Below are positions 27,432 to 35,074 of a stretch of DNA of 64,000 nt, one piece after another. How positions within the stretch are numbered: the first letter of the stretch is position 1; each line of letters starts with the position of its first letter. The DNA lies in contig CAMZBS010000002.1 in NCBI GenBank assembly GCA_947304695.1, positions 1 through 64,000 of the forward strand, given 5' to 3'. This DNA comes from an uncultured Prevotella sp. Lineage in GTDB: Bacteria; Bacteroidota; Bacteroidia; Bacteroidales; Bacteroidaceae. The notes under the pieces were generated by a model. It was given only the letters and a program-made list of their open reading frames with translations. It was not told the DNA's origin and ran no database searches. A program made the position numbers and the translations under genes.

Positions 27432-29624
27432 TTAGCGGATGAACAGTAGTTCGCGGTATTTGGGCAGTGTCCACAGACCGTCTTCCACAATCAACTCCAG
27501 CTTGTCGGCCTCATAGCGTATGGCCTCCATCTTGGGACACACCGTGTCGTGGTACTCAATGGCCCGCTGGTGAATGTCCTTCGTGCGGTTGGCCACGCGG
27601 CGTGCTTCAGTCAGTTCTTCCACCAGTTGTTCTATCTTCTCCGTGCGCTCGGCAATCTCCTCAATGAGCTTCATATTGCGGGCCGAGAGGCGGTTGGCTT
27701 TTTCTTCTGCAAACACGCTCTTCATGCCCTGCACGTTCTTGATGAGCTGGCTCTGGTAGTGGGTGGCCACGGGAATGATGTGGTTCATGGCCAGGTCGCC
27801 CAGCACGCGGGCCTCAATCTGCACCGTCTTCACATACATCTCCCATTTCACCTCGTTTCGTGCTTCCAGCTCCTTGCGGTTCATCACATTGGTGCTTTCA
27901 AACATCTGGATGCTCGACTCGTCAAGATAGTGCTCAAAAATTACGGGGCACGACTTCTCCACGTCCAGTCCTCGGCGTGCAGCTTCCTTCACCCATTCCT
28001 CCGAGTAGCCATTGCCGTCGAAGCGTACGGGCTTGCACGTCTTGATGTCGTCTTTCAGAATCTGCAGGATGGCACTGATTTTGTTCTCGCCCTTGGCCAT
28101 TCGCTCGTCTACACGCTCCTTGAACGACTGCAGGGCTTCGGCCATTGCCGCGTTCAGTGCAATCATGGCCGAGGCGCAGTTCACGCTCGAACCCGGAGCA
28201 CGGAACTCAAACCTGTTGCCTGTGAAGGCAAAGGGAGAGGTGCGGTTGCGGTCGGTATTGTCGACTATCAGATCGGGAATTTGTGGAATATCAATCTTCA
28301 TTCCCTGCTTTCCCTTCAGGTTGAACAGTTCGTTCTTGTCGCTCTGCTCAATGTGGTCCAGCAGTTCTGTGAGCTGTGTGCCGAGGAATGAGGATATGAT
28401 GGAAGGCGGAGCCTCGTTGCCGCCCAGTCGGTGGGCGTTGGTGGCACTCATGATGCTGGCTTTCAGCAGTCCGTTGTGCTTGTAGACGGCCATCAGCGTT
28501 TCCACGATAAAGGTGATGAAGCGCAGGTTCTCCTCTGGTGTGGTGCCGGGAGCATGCAGCAGTACGCCCGTGTCGGTCGAGAGGCTCCAGTTGTTGTGCT
28601 TGCCACTGCCGTTGATGCCGTCGAACGGTTTTTCGTGCAGCAGCACGCGGAAGCCATGCTTGCGTGCCACCTTCTTCATCAGGCTCATCAGCAGCATGTT
28701 GTGGTCCACGGCCAGGTTGCACTCCTCGAAGATGGGAGCCAGCTCAAACTGGTTCGGTGCCACCTCGTTGTGGCGTGTCTTGCAGGGAATGCTCAGTTCC
28801 AGTGCCTGTATCTCCAGGTCTTTCATGAAAGCCTGCACGCGGTCGGGTATGGTGCCGAAGTAGTGGTCGTCCATCTGCTGGTTCTTCGCACTCTCGTGTC
28901 CCATCAGCGTGCGGCCCGTCATCACCAGGTCGGGACGTGCCGAGTAGAGACCCTCGTCCACCAGGAAGTACTCCTGCTCCCAGCCCAGGTTCACCTGCAC
29001 CTTCTGCACGTCGTCGTAGAAATACTGGCAAACTTCGGTGGCAGCCTTGCCCACGGAGTGCAGTGCCCTCAGCAGCGGAGCCTTGTAGTCCAGGGCTTCG
29101 CCTGTGTAGGCAATGAATATGGTGGGAATACACAGCGTGTCGTCGATGATAAACACTGGCGATGTGGGATCCCAGGCCGAATAGCCGCGTGCCTCAAACG
29201 TGTTGCGTATGCCGCCGTTGGGGAATGAGCTGGCGTCGGGCTCCTGCTGCACCAGCAGCTTCCCGCTGAATTTCTCCATCATGCCGCCCTTGCCGTCGTG
29301 CTCCACAAAGGCATCGTGCTTCTCTGCCGTTCCTTCCGTCAGCGGCTGGAACCAGTGCGTATAGTGTGTGCAGCCCATTTCTATGGCCCATTGCTTCATG
29401 CCTGCGGCCACAGCGTCGGCTATCGAGCGGTCCAGCCCTGCCCCGTGGTCAATCACGTCAATCAGTTTGTCGTAGATGTCCTTGGGCAGGTACTTATACA
29501 TTTTTTCCCTATTGAAGACATACTTGCCGAAGTACTCCGAAGGCCGTTCGCTGGGAGTATTCACGTCGAGTGCCCGTTTCATGAAGGCTTCCTCGACCAC
29601 CTGAAATCTTAAGTTGTTTGCCAT
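27432..29624 (-). CDS. glnN: Type III glutamine synthetase
   Basis: This 730-residue cytoplasmic enzyme makes glutamine from glutamate, ammonia and ATP. I chose the ATG at 29624 (MANNLRFQVVEEAF), the usual GSIII N-terminus, rather than the longer open frame. GSIII features are clear: GKYVFNREKMYKYL, KLLVQQEPDASSFPNGG, the Mg/ATP-site segments LGWEQEYFLVD, NEVAPNQFELAPIFEE and GINGSGKHNNWS, and a long helical C-terminal tail. Length fits the family (about 700-730). Its start codon overlaps the stop of aguB by one base (TAATG), so translation is coupled. This places ammonia assimilation in the same transcript as two ammonia-releasing enzymes. Confidence 0.97.
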   Translation of the reverse strand: MANNLRFQVVEEAFMKRALDVNTPSERPSEYFGKYVFNREKMYKYLPKDIYDKLIDVIDHGAGLDRSIADAVAAGMKQWAIEMGCTHYTHWFQPLTEGTAEKHDAFVEHDGKGGMMEKFSGKLLVQQEPDASSFPNGGIRNTFEARGYSAWDPTSPVFIIDDTLCIPTIFIAYTGEALDYKAPLLRALHSVGKAATEVCQYFYDDVQKVQVNLGWEQEYFLVDEGLYSARPDLVMTGRTLMGHESAKNQQMDDHYFGTIPDRVQAFMKDLEIQALELSIPCKTRHNEVAPNQFELAPIFEECNLAVDHNMLLMSLMKKVARKHGFRVLLHEKPFDGINGSGKHNNWSLSTDTGVLLHAPGTTPEENLRFITFIVETLMAVYKHNGLLKASIMSATNAHRLGGNEAPPSIISSFLGTQLTELLDHIEQSDKNELFNLKGKQGMKIDIPQIPDLIVDNTDRNRTSPFAFTGNRFEFRAPGSSVNCASAMIALNAAMAEALQSFKERVDERMAKGENKISAILQILKDDIKTCKPVRFDGNGYSEEWVKEAARRGLDVEKSCPVIFEHYLDESSIQMFESTNVMNRKELEARNEVKWEMYVKTVQIEARVLGDLAMNHIIPVATHYQSQLIKNVQGMKSVFAEEKANRLSARNMKLIEEIAERTEKIEQLVEELTEARRVANRTKDIHQRAIEYHDTVCPKMEAIRYEADKLELIVEDGLWTLPKYRELLFIR

Positions 29625-30508
29625 TAGTCTATATAGCGTTTCGTTATTTCTCCATAGTTCTCTATGCGGCGGTCGCGCAGGAAGGGCCACCAGCGGCGCA
29701 CCTGCTCGGCACGCTCCATGTCGATGCTCACGATGATGCTTTCCTCTTCGTCGGTCGAGGCTTCATAGTGAATCTCGCCCTGCGGGCCGCACACGAACGA
29801 GGTGCCCCAGAACTCTATGCCGTTGGTCTGGTGGCTGGGGTCTGGCTCGTGGCCCACGCGGTTCACGGCCACCACGGGCAGTCCGTTGGCCACGGCATGG
29901 CCGCGCATCACCGTCTGCCAGGCCATGCGCTGTCGCTGCTGCTCGTCGGGTGTGTCGCTGCTCTCATAGCCAATGGCGGTGGGGTAAATCAGTATTTCCG
30001 CCCCTTGCAGGGCCATCAGGCGTGCAGCTTCGGGATACCACTGGTCCCAGCACACAAGCACCCCCAGCCGTCCCACCGAGGTCTGGATGGGGTGGAAGCC
30101 CAGGTCGCCGGGCGTGAAGTAGAACTTCTCGTAGTAGGCTGGGTCGTCGGGTATGTGCATCTTGCGGTACTTGCCGGCTATCGTTCCGTCTTTCTCAATG
30201 ACCACGGCCGTGTTGTGATACAGTCCGGCGGCACGACGCTCAAAAAGTGAAGTCACGATGACCACGCCCAACTCCTTGGCCAGCTGGCCGAACACCTCGG
30301 TCGACGGGCCGGGAATGGGTTCTGCCAGGTCAAAGTTGTCCACACTTTCCACTTGGCAGAAGTAGAGTGAGTTGTGCAGTTCTTGCAGCACGATGAGTTC
30401 TGCGCCCCGGCGTGCCAGGTCGCTTATGCCGTCGCAGAGCCGCTCAATGTTGTTGAGCGTGCTGGCTGTGTTGTGTTGTTGTAGGAAACCTATGTTCAGT
30501 TCTTTCAT
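29624..30508 (-). CDS. aguB: N-carbamoylputrescine amidase
   Basis: This 294-residue nitrilase-superfamily enzyme hydrolyses N-carbamoylputrescine to putrescine, CO2 and ammonia. The catalytic triad is visible: Glu43 in LQELHN, Lys116 in KYRKMHIPDD, and Cys153 in VLVCWDQWYPEAAR. WYPEAARLMALQGAEIL and the HQTNGIEFWGTSFVCGP segment are characteristic of AguB rather than other nitrilases. The gene overlaps aguA by 4 bases (ATGA) and glnN by one base, so it is the middle gene of a coupled operon. Function is well supported because aguA is adjacent. Confidence 0.96.
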   Translation of the reverse strand: MKELNIGFLQQHNTASTLNNIERLCDGISDLARRGAELIVLQELHNSLYFCQVESVDNFDLAEPIPGPSTEVFGQLAKELGVVIVTSLFERRAAGLYHNTAVVIEKDGTIAGKYRKMHIPDDPAYYEKFYFTPGDLGFHPIQTSVGRLGVLVCWDQWYPEAARLMALQGAEILIYPTAIGYESSDTPDEQQRQRMAWQTVMRGHAVANGLPVVAVNRVGHEPDPSHQTNGIEFWGTSFVCGPQGEIHYEASTDEEESIIVSIDMERAEQVRRWWPFLRDRRIENYGEITKRYID

Positions 30509-31509
30509 TTTCTTGGGGGGACTTGAAGTACACCTTCGGGGAATTGCATGGTGCAGCAGTGCAGCGAACCGTGCTGCTTGATGAGCGAGCGGCAGTCTAT
30601 GCCCACTATCTCCCGTTCCGGGAAAGCCTTGCCTATGGTGCTGAGTGCCTCAGCGTCGAGGTCGGGCTGGTCGTAGGTGGGACACAACACCGCCCCGTTG
30701 ACAATCAGGAAGTTGGCGTAGGTGGCAGGCAGCTTCTGTCCGTCTTCGTCGTAGATGGGGCGTGGCATGGGCAGTGGCAGCAGCCGGTAGGGCTGCCCGT
30801 CAAGCGTGCGGAAAGCCTGCAGGTCCTGCTCCATGAGCATGAGGCTTGCTGCCTCCTCGTCAGTGGCTTGCTGGCTCTTTATATATAATAAGGTGTCGTT
30901 GGGCGCAATGCGCACCAGGGTGTCTATGTGCCCGTCGGTGTCGTCGCCTGTCAGTGATCCGTGGTCTATCCACAGCACCCGTTCGGCACCCAGGTAGTCC
31001 TTCAGTCGCTGTTCTATCTCTTCCTTCGTCAGCGGCTGGTTGCGGTGCGGCGCCAGCAGACAGCACGACGTGGTGAAGATGGTGCCCTTTCCGTCGCTTT
31101 CAATAGAGCCGCCTTCAAGCACGAAGTCCAGGTGGTCCACATAGTTGCCCTTCACTTTGCCTTCATCATAGAGGCGGCGGTTGATGGCGTTGTCCAGCCC
31201 GGCCTCGAACTTCTCGCCCCAGCCGTTGAAGCAGAAGTCGAGCAGTTGGCTTTCGGCTTTCGGCTCTTGGCTTTCGCCGTCGTGAACAAGGGTGATGAAG
31301 CCGTGGTCGCGTGCCCAAGTGTCGTTGGTGGGCGGGCCTACGATGAGCAGTGGTTCGCGCTTCTCTATCTCGCGGGCCATCTCATGATAGGTCGCCAGCA
31401 CCTCGTCGAGCATGGGTGCCCAGTCCGTATCAGCGTGTGGCCAAGTGAGCTGCACGCCGCTCTGCGGCTCCCATTCGGCTGGCAGACGGTAGTGATTATT
31501 TGTAAACAT
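30505..31509 (-). CDS. aguA: Agmatine deiminase
   Basis: This 334-residue enzyme converts agmatine to N-carbamoylputrescine and ammonia. I chose the ATG at 31509 (MFTNNHYRLPAEWEPQ), since the family begins with this PAEWEPH/Q-type segment; the frame upstream runs through the promoter. Guanidine-modifying-enzyme motifs are present: WPHADTDW, NDTWARDHG, LDFCFNGWGEKF, EGGSIESDGKGT, GDDTDGHIDTL and the catalytic Cys318 in GSLHCCTMQ. It is first of aguA-aguB-glnN. The -7 box ends only five bases before the ATG, so the mRNA must be leaderless or nearly so. Confidence 0.96.
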   Translation of the reverse strand: MFTNNHYRLPAEWEPQSGVQLTWPHADTDWAPMLDEVLATYHEMAREIEKREPLLIVGPPTNDTWARDHGFITLVHDGESQEPKAESQLLDFCFNGWGEKFEAGLDNAINRRLYDEGKVKGNYVDHLDFVLEGGSIESDGKGTIFTTSCCLLAPHRNQPLTKEEIEQRLKDYLGAERVLWIDHGSLTGDDTDGHIDTLVRIAPNDTLLYIKSQQATDEEAASLMLMEQDLQAFRTLDGQPYRLLPLPMPRPIYDEDGQKLPATYANFLIVNGAVLCPTYDQPDLDAEALSTIGKAFPEREIVGIDCRSLIKQHGSLHCCTMQFPEGVLQVPPRK

Positions 31510-31513
31510 GGTG

Positions 31514-31543
31514 CAAAGGTACAAAATAATTGCAAATATCAAA
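31514..31543 (-). promoter_or_regulatory. Promoter of aguA-aguB-glnN
   Basis: On the minus strand TTTG (31543-31540) and TACCTTTG (31521-31514) are 18 bases apart. The -7 box ends 4 bases before the start codon at 31509, so transcription probably starts at or next to the ATG. Confidence 0.75.
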
Positions 31544-31564
31544 TTATGAATTATAATTATTTCG

Positions 31565-31572
31565 TACCTTTG
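31565..31572 (+). promoter_or_regulatory. Divergent promoter (-7 box) for the FetA-like gene
   Basis: TACCTTTG lies 20 bases before the ATG at 31593. It is back to back with the aguA promoter, and the -7 boxes are only 43 bases apart. No exact TTTG -33 box is seen. Confidence 0.65.
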
Positions 31573-31592
31573 CACACAAAAAACAGACAAGC

Positions 31593-32153
31593 ATGATGCT
31601 GGAACTGAACGAAGTGTTGTTGGAAGACGAGCCTCAGACGCTTTCGCTGATGGCCCATGAGGGCGAACTGACCTGCCTGACGGGCAACAGCAGTCAGCGG
31701 CTCACGCGCTGGCTGTATGCCATGATGGGCTTTGAGTGGGTCAAGAGCGGCTATATCAGTATCGACGGCGAACCGCTCACCCCTTCGTCGGCAGCGGCTT
31801 TCCGGTTGCTGATGGCCTACGCCCCGGCACGGCTGGAGCCCATTGGCCAGGTGACTACCTACGCACCGCCCTCGGTGCAGGACGTCTTTGCCCTGAAGGC
31901 CAACCGTGACCTGCCCGTGTCTAACGGCATCCTGAGCGAGGAGATGCGGCGCATCTGTCCCGACAGCACCGACCCGCGCGTTCAGCTGCTGGCTGTGGCC
32001 AGCCTGCTCAGCCGTCCCATCCTGCTTGTCGACAATCCTCTTCCACAGTCAGCCAACTATCTTCATCAGCTGGCTTCTCAGGGCCGCACGGTCATCATGG
32101 CCAGTCAGAATGAGGCTGTGATGCGTGCCGCCAATCATATTGTTGAACTGTAA
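31593..32153 (+). CDS. FetA-like ABC ATPase domain lacking catalytic motifs
   Basis: This 186-residue protein has the size and order of a small ABC ATPase and sits 12 bases before a FetB-like permease, as FetA does. The Walker A position reads LTGNSSQRLTRW, with no GK[ST]. The ABC signature LSGGQ is not found; the segment before Walker B reads DSTDPRVQLLAVASLLS. A Walker B-like strand is present (PILLVDNP), but the catalytic Glu after its Asp is replaced by Asn-Pro. A switch-like strand TVIMASQNE follows. The fold is therefore recognisable but ATP hydrolysis is unlikely. It may be a structural partner of the permease. The reading frame is intact, which argues against a simple pseudogene. Assignment rests on pattern and on the neighbour. 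Confidence 0.7.
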   Translation: MMLELNEVLLEDEPQTLSLMAHEGELTCLTGNSSQRLTRWLYAMMGFEWVKSGYISIDGEPLTPSSAAAFRLLMAYAPARLEPIGQVTTYAPPSVQDVFALKANRDLPVSNGILSEEMRRICPDSTDPRVQLLAVASLLSRPILLVDNPLPQSANYLHQLASQGRTVIMASQNEAVMRAANHIVEL

Positions 32154-32165
32154 AAAAGAAGAACG

Positions 32166-32945
32166 ATGATACAACAACTCTCAGCTTTTTCTTTGTGGGG
32201 AGCCGTCCTGGTGCTTGTGCTCTCCGGCATGGCCACGGCTGCTTTCGTCTTCGTCGACCGCCGTTTCGTGCTGCGTGTCCTTCAGGTGGCAGGCTATTTC
32301 ACCGGCCAGCTGTTGGCCGCAGGAGCCTGTGTGTGGCTGCTGTGGCGACTGGACTGCTGGTGGGCCGACCTGTTGTGGGGGCTGCTCATGATAGCAGCCG
32401 TGGCAGCGGTGGCTGTCGACAAGGCCCGGTTGCCTTGGCAGCGCATGTTGCCGGTCGTGGCCTTCTCGCTGTTGGCCGGTATGCTGCTGCCTGTGGCGGC
32501 CCTGCTGCTTTCCTTCCACCCCAGCGGCATTGGGGTGTGGCGGCTCTTCGTGCCCATTGTATTTGTGCTCTTAGGTCAGCTCTACGGCTCCGTCACCCAT
32601 GCCCTGCAGACCTATACCCGTCAGTTGCGTCACACCCGTGACCATTACCGTTACCTGCTGGCCAATGGCGGCACCCATCTCGAAGCCCTCATGCCCAGCA
32701 TCCGTAGGGGCATGCGTGCCGCCGTGCTGCCGTTGCTCACCACGATGGTCAAGCCCCTGCTCATCGTCCAGCCCCTGCTGTTCTGCGGGCTTCTCCTCAC
32801 CGGCACGCCGCCTGTGGTGGCTGTTGCTGCCACGCTGCTCATGGCTGCCGCCTCGCTTGCGGCTCAGGTGGCCTCGTCGGCCCTGCTCTTCTGGCTGGCC
32901 GACCGCCTTTTCTTCAATCGCCAAGGCACCTTCACCTTCTCTTAG
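32166..32945 (+). CDS. FetB-like (UPF0014/YbbM) ABC transporter permease
   Basis: This 259-residue inner-membrane protein has about seven hydrophobic helices. The cytoplasmic loop AALMPSIRR-like segment (LEALMPSIRRGMRAAVLPLL, near 175) and the following helices match the FetB family, whose E. coli member acts with FetA in iron export. The usual GLVSLPGMMTGQ segment is changed here (KPLLIVQPLLFCGLLL), so the transported substrate may differ. It follows the degenerate ATPase by 12 bases and precedes trmO by 7 bases. Confidence 0.75.
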   Translation: MIQQLSAFSLWGAVLVLVLSGMATAAFVFVDRRFVLRVLQVAGYFTGQLLAAGACVWLLWRLDCWWADLLWGLLMIAAVAAVAVDKARLPWQRMLPVVAFSLLAGMLLPVAALLLSFHPSGIGVWRLFVPIVFVLLGQLYGSVTHALQTYTRQLRHTRDHYRYLLANGGTHLEALMPSIRRGMRAAVLPLLTTMVKPLLIVQPLLFCGLLLTGTPPVVAVAATLLMAAASLAAQVASSALLFWLADRLFFNRQGTFTFS

Positions 32946-32952
32946 TCTTTCC

Positions 32953-33624
32953 ATGCAGATAGAACCCATTGCCCGTTTCCGTTCACCGCTGACCACGAAG
33001 TTCGGCATTCCCCGTCAGGGTGGGTTGGCCCGGTCGCTCTCAGGGCGCATCGTGTTCGAGCCGCCCTACCGCCATGATGAGGCCGTGAGGGGACTGGAAC
33101 AGTTCAGTCATCTGTGGATCATCTGGGAGTTTTCGGCCAATCCCCACCAGGCTGTGGGCCTCACCGTGCGTCCGCCCCGTTTGGGCGGCAACGAGCGGGT
33201 AGGGGTGTTCGCCTCGCGTTCGCCCTTCCGCCCCAATCCGTTGGGGCTTACCTGTGCTCAGATTGTCAGGGTGGAACACGACCCCGTGCTGGGTCCGGTC
33301 ATTCATGTGAGCGGAGCCGACCTGATGGACGGCACCCCCATCTACGACATAAAGCCCTACGTGCGCTATGCCGACTGCCACCCCGAAGCCCGCAGCGGCT
33401 TCGTCGACCAGAATGAATGGCAGCCCTTAGAGGTCATCATGGCCGACGAGTGGGCCGCCCTGTTCTCACCTGAAGAGCAGCAGGCCCTGCGCGAAGTGCT
33501 CTCCTTAGACCCCCGTCCGCGCTATCACGACGACCCGCACCGCATCTACGGCATGCCCTTCGCCTCCCACGACGTCCGTTTCCGTGTCAATGACAGAACG
33601 GTCGAGGTCGTTGAGGTTCGTTAA
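32953..33624 (+). CDS. trmO: tRNA (N6-threonylcarbamoyladenosine-37)-N6-methyltransferase TrmO
   Basis: This 223-residue cytoplasmic enzyme methylates t6A37 in threonine tRNA in E. coli. I chose the ATG at 32953 (MQIEPIARFRSPLTTKFGIP), matching the family N-terminus; the open frame extends upstream through fetB. Signature segments are present: KFGIPRQGGLA, LEQFSHLWIIWEF, VRPPRLGGNERVGVFASRSP, FRPNPLGLT and DGTPIYDIKPYV. The length is usual for the single-domain version with the C-terminal extension. It begins 7 bases after the permease stop and is likely in that operon. Confidence 0.95.
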   Translation: MQIEPIARFRSPLTTKFGIPRQGGLARSLSGRIVFEPPYRHDEAVRGLEQFSHLWIIWEFSANPHQAVGLTVRPPRLGGNERVGVFASRSPFRPNPLGLTCAQIVRVEHDPVLGPVIHVSGADLMDGTPIYDIKPYVRYADCHPEARSGFVDQNEWQPLEVIMADEWAALFSPEEQQALREVLSLDPRPRYHDDPHRIYGMPFASHDVRFRVNDRTVEVVEVR

Positions 33625-33701
33625 ATAAACCAAATTAATAGCAGACTTTCCTGTTTTGTTAATCGTAGTTTATAGAAAATAGGCACTTTTGTAAACCGAA
33701 C

Positions 33702-33728
33702 TTTATAAAATTGGGCTGATTTTATAAA
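33702..33728. repeat. 10-bp inverted repeat before a tiny ORF
   Basis: TTTATAAAAT (33702-33711) and ATTTTATAAA (33719-33728) are perfect inverted copies around 7 bases. AT-rich palindromes of this kind could be an operator for the reading frame at 33743. Confidence 0.5.
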
Positions 33729-33742
33729 CTAAAGTTTAAACG

Positions 33743-33835
33743 ATGAGTATCAGCAAGGACATCATTAAGCAATACTTGATGAACAAAACTGCCAAGGAGG
33801 CAGCATATCGTTCCCATATATCATGGCTTCACTAA
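33743..33835 (+). CDS. Tiny ORF or gene remnant
   Basis: This 30-codon frame begins MSISKDIIKQYLMNKTAKEA and ends SWLH, running a few bases into the 3' end of the convergent toxin gene. It resembles the start of a longer protein that has been cut off, and it is preceded by an AT-rich inverted repeat like a regulatory region. I do not recognise it. It may be the surviving 5' end of a gene replaced when the toxin-antitoxin pair arrived. Confidence 0.3.
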   Translation: MSISKDIIKQYLMNKTAKEAAYRSHISWLH

Positions 33836-34122
33836 CGTCTGTTCTTGCCGAACAGGTCGGAGTGAGTACCTGTATTAGTCATCAACAACACAAGTTCCCG
33901 ATCGTTCTGGTCCCAAACAAGAAGCCAGTCTGTAGTGATGTGGCATTCCCAGTAGCCCTCGTACTGGCCATGAAGTATGTGCGGCTTATATTTCTCCGGG
34001 AGTTTGCCTTCTGCTGACAGGATGTTAAGAACTTCCGTCAACAACTGCTCGTCGTAGCCCCGTTTGAGGCAACGCTTCAGCGAACGCTTGAACTCGCCAG
34101 TGTAGCGCAGCGTATACTTCAT
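33832..34122 (-). CDS. YafQ-family mRNA interferase toxin
   Basis: This 96-residue RelE-fold ribosome-dependent endoribonuclease starts at the ATG at 34122, which overlaps the antitoxin stop by 4 bases. The YafQ active-site pattern is complete: His48 and His61, Asp65-Trp66 in CHITTDW, and His87 in TGTHSDLF. These align with the residues known in E. coli YafQ (His50, His63, Asp67, His87). It would cut mRNA on the ribosome when free of antitoxin. It is second in a two-gene operon, with antitoxin first. Confidence 0.93.
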   Translation of the reverse strand: MKYTLRYTGEFKRSLKRCLKRGYDEQLLTEVLNILSAEGKLPEKYKPHILHGQYEGYWECHITTDWLLVWDQNDRELVLLMTNTGTHSDLFGKNRR

Positions 34123-34322
34123 GACTTGCACTGCTTTATCAAATCCTCAACGCTGCTGGCCTCATAGACTCGGCCATGGTTGATGTCGTCGATGGCACGG
34201 TCCATGCCCGTCTTGGTCTGTCGCTTTAAGGTGACGCTGGTGACGCCACGCAGAAGGCTGATGGCCTGCCGTATCTGGTCAAGCATGGAAACATCCTCTA
34301 CTGAAACTGTTAGTTGTGTCAT
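34119..34322 (-). CDS. Small antitoxin of the YafQ-type toxin
   Basis: This 67-residue acidic/polar protein (MTQLTVSVEDVSMLDQIRQA) has an N-terminal segment of beta type. Its C-terminal part (ASSVEDLIKQCKS) resembles the toxin-neutralising tails of small antitoxins. It does not look like the usual DinJ/RelB ribbon-helix-helix partner. Function is inferred mainly from its place: directly upstream of and overlapping the yafQ-like toxin, with its own promoter. Confidence 0.8.
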   Translation of the reverse strand: MTQLTVSVEDVSMLDQIRQAISLLRGVTSVTLKRQTKTGMDRAIDDINHGRVYEASSVEDLIKQCKS

Positions 34323-34350
34323 ATTCGTCTAATTCTCCTATAATCGATGG

Positions 34351-34358
34351 CAAAGGTA
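34351..34358 (-). promoter_or_regulatory. Promoter (-7 box) of the YafQ toxin-antitoxin operon
   Basis: TACCTTTG on the minus strand (34358 to 34351) lies 28 bases before the antitoxin ATG. No TTTG -33 box is found at the normal distance. Confidence 0.6.
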
Positions 34359-34470
34359 CAAAAAGTTTTTCATAATTACCCAATTCCTCTATACCTTTTT
34401 TATATGTATGTGTAATATGCCTCCCTGGTAACCTGAAAGTACCAATGGTTTTGTAAAGATTTTTCATAGA

Positions 34471-34897
34471 AAAAGCACTCTCCCGACAGGTGCTTTTAGA
34501 CGGACGGAGGGGCGGAAATAGGCTCTTTTATGGTCATCGGCCTGCTGCCACAGAGGCAGAGAGCATCTGCCTGCGAGGAAGTAAGGCTTAACCGCATCGG
34601 AAATAAGGCACTTCTGCATTGAAACCAAGGCACTTTTACGCCGAGACCAAGCCTCTTTTAGCCCGTAAAACGGCTATTCTCGGGGAGGGAAAAAGCCTTC
34701 AGAAATTCAATCCTTTGATTACCAACCACTTACGAAATCGCCCATAATTCGCTCATTTGCGACCAACTGACCACTTGGTGAATTCTGAGCGAATCTCAGA
34801 GGGGTCATTGTAAAAATTTTTCATAATTCTACTATGATCTACGCTCGGGCAAATGGCGAACGGCGTTGAGCACGTTTGGAAACTACTAACTTCATAA
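34471..34897. repeat. Non-coding stretch with hairpins and AGGC[A/T]CTTTT-like short repeats
   Basis: No gene is supported between 34323 and 34897. The stretch holds a hairpin (34471-34478 with 34490-34497), another (34554-34560 with 34566-34572), and several related short words: GGTGCTTTTA (34489), GGCTCTTTTA (34521), AAGGCACTTC (34605), AAGGCACTTTTA (34628) and AGCCTCTTTTA (34650). One more copy, AGGCACTTTT, is at 33681, on the far side of the YafQ pair. They may be remnants of one repeat family. Confidence 0.5.
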
Positions 34898-35074
34898 TTA
34901 AACAGCAAAACTGTCAATCAACGCCTGGCATTTGGTATTGAACTCTTCATCCGTTAGCACCTCTCCACGCTCGAACTCTTTCTCCGATTCGTCAAGGTCT
35001 GACATTGCCTCCTCCCAGGTCTGTAACACAGGGTGACATTGCTTTTGGACTCTATAAGCCATTCTTCCAATCAT
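34898..35074 (-). CDS. 58-residue protein coupled to an antitoxin-like gene
   Basis: The ATG at 35074 overlaps the upstream stop by 4 bases (ATGA), and the frame runs 58 codons to TAA. The protein is strongly acidic in its middle (SDLDESEKEFERGE) and ends TKCQALIDSFAV. I do not recognise a family; the acidic helical character recalls small antitoxins. In related antitoxin operons this position usually holds a PIN-domain toxin, but no PIN motif is present. It could be a partner of unknown type or a second antitoxin left after loss of the toxin. The tight overlap supports that it is translated. Confidence 0.55.
   Translation of the reverse strand: MIGRMAYRVQKQCHPVLQTWEEAMSDLDESEKEFERGEVLTDEEFNTKCQALIDSFAV

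Noticed and set aside
27549..28391. 280-codon plus-strand frame across glnN
   Set aside because: Antisense shadow of glutamine synthetase, which has all its family motifs on the other strand.
34279..34467. Open frame of 62 codons upstream of the YafQ antitoxin
   Set aside because: It spans the antitoxin promoter and is in a different frame from the antitoxin; no family resemblance.
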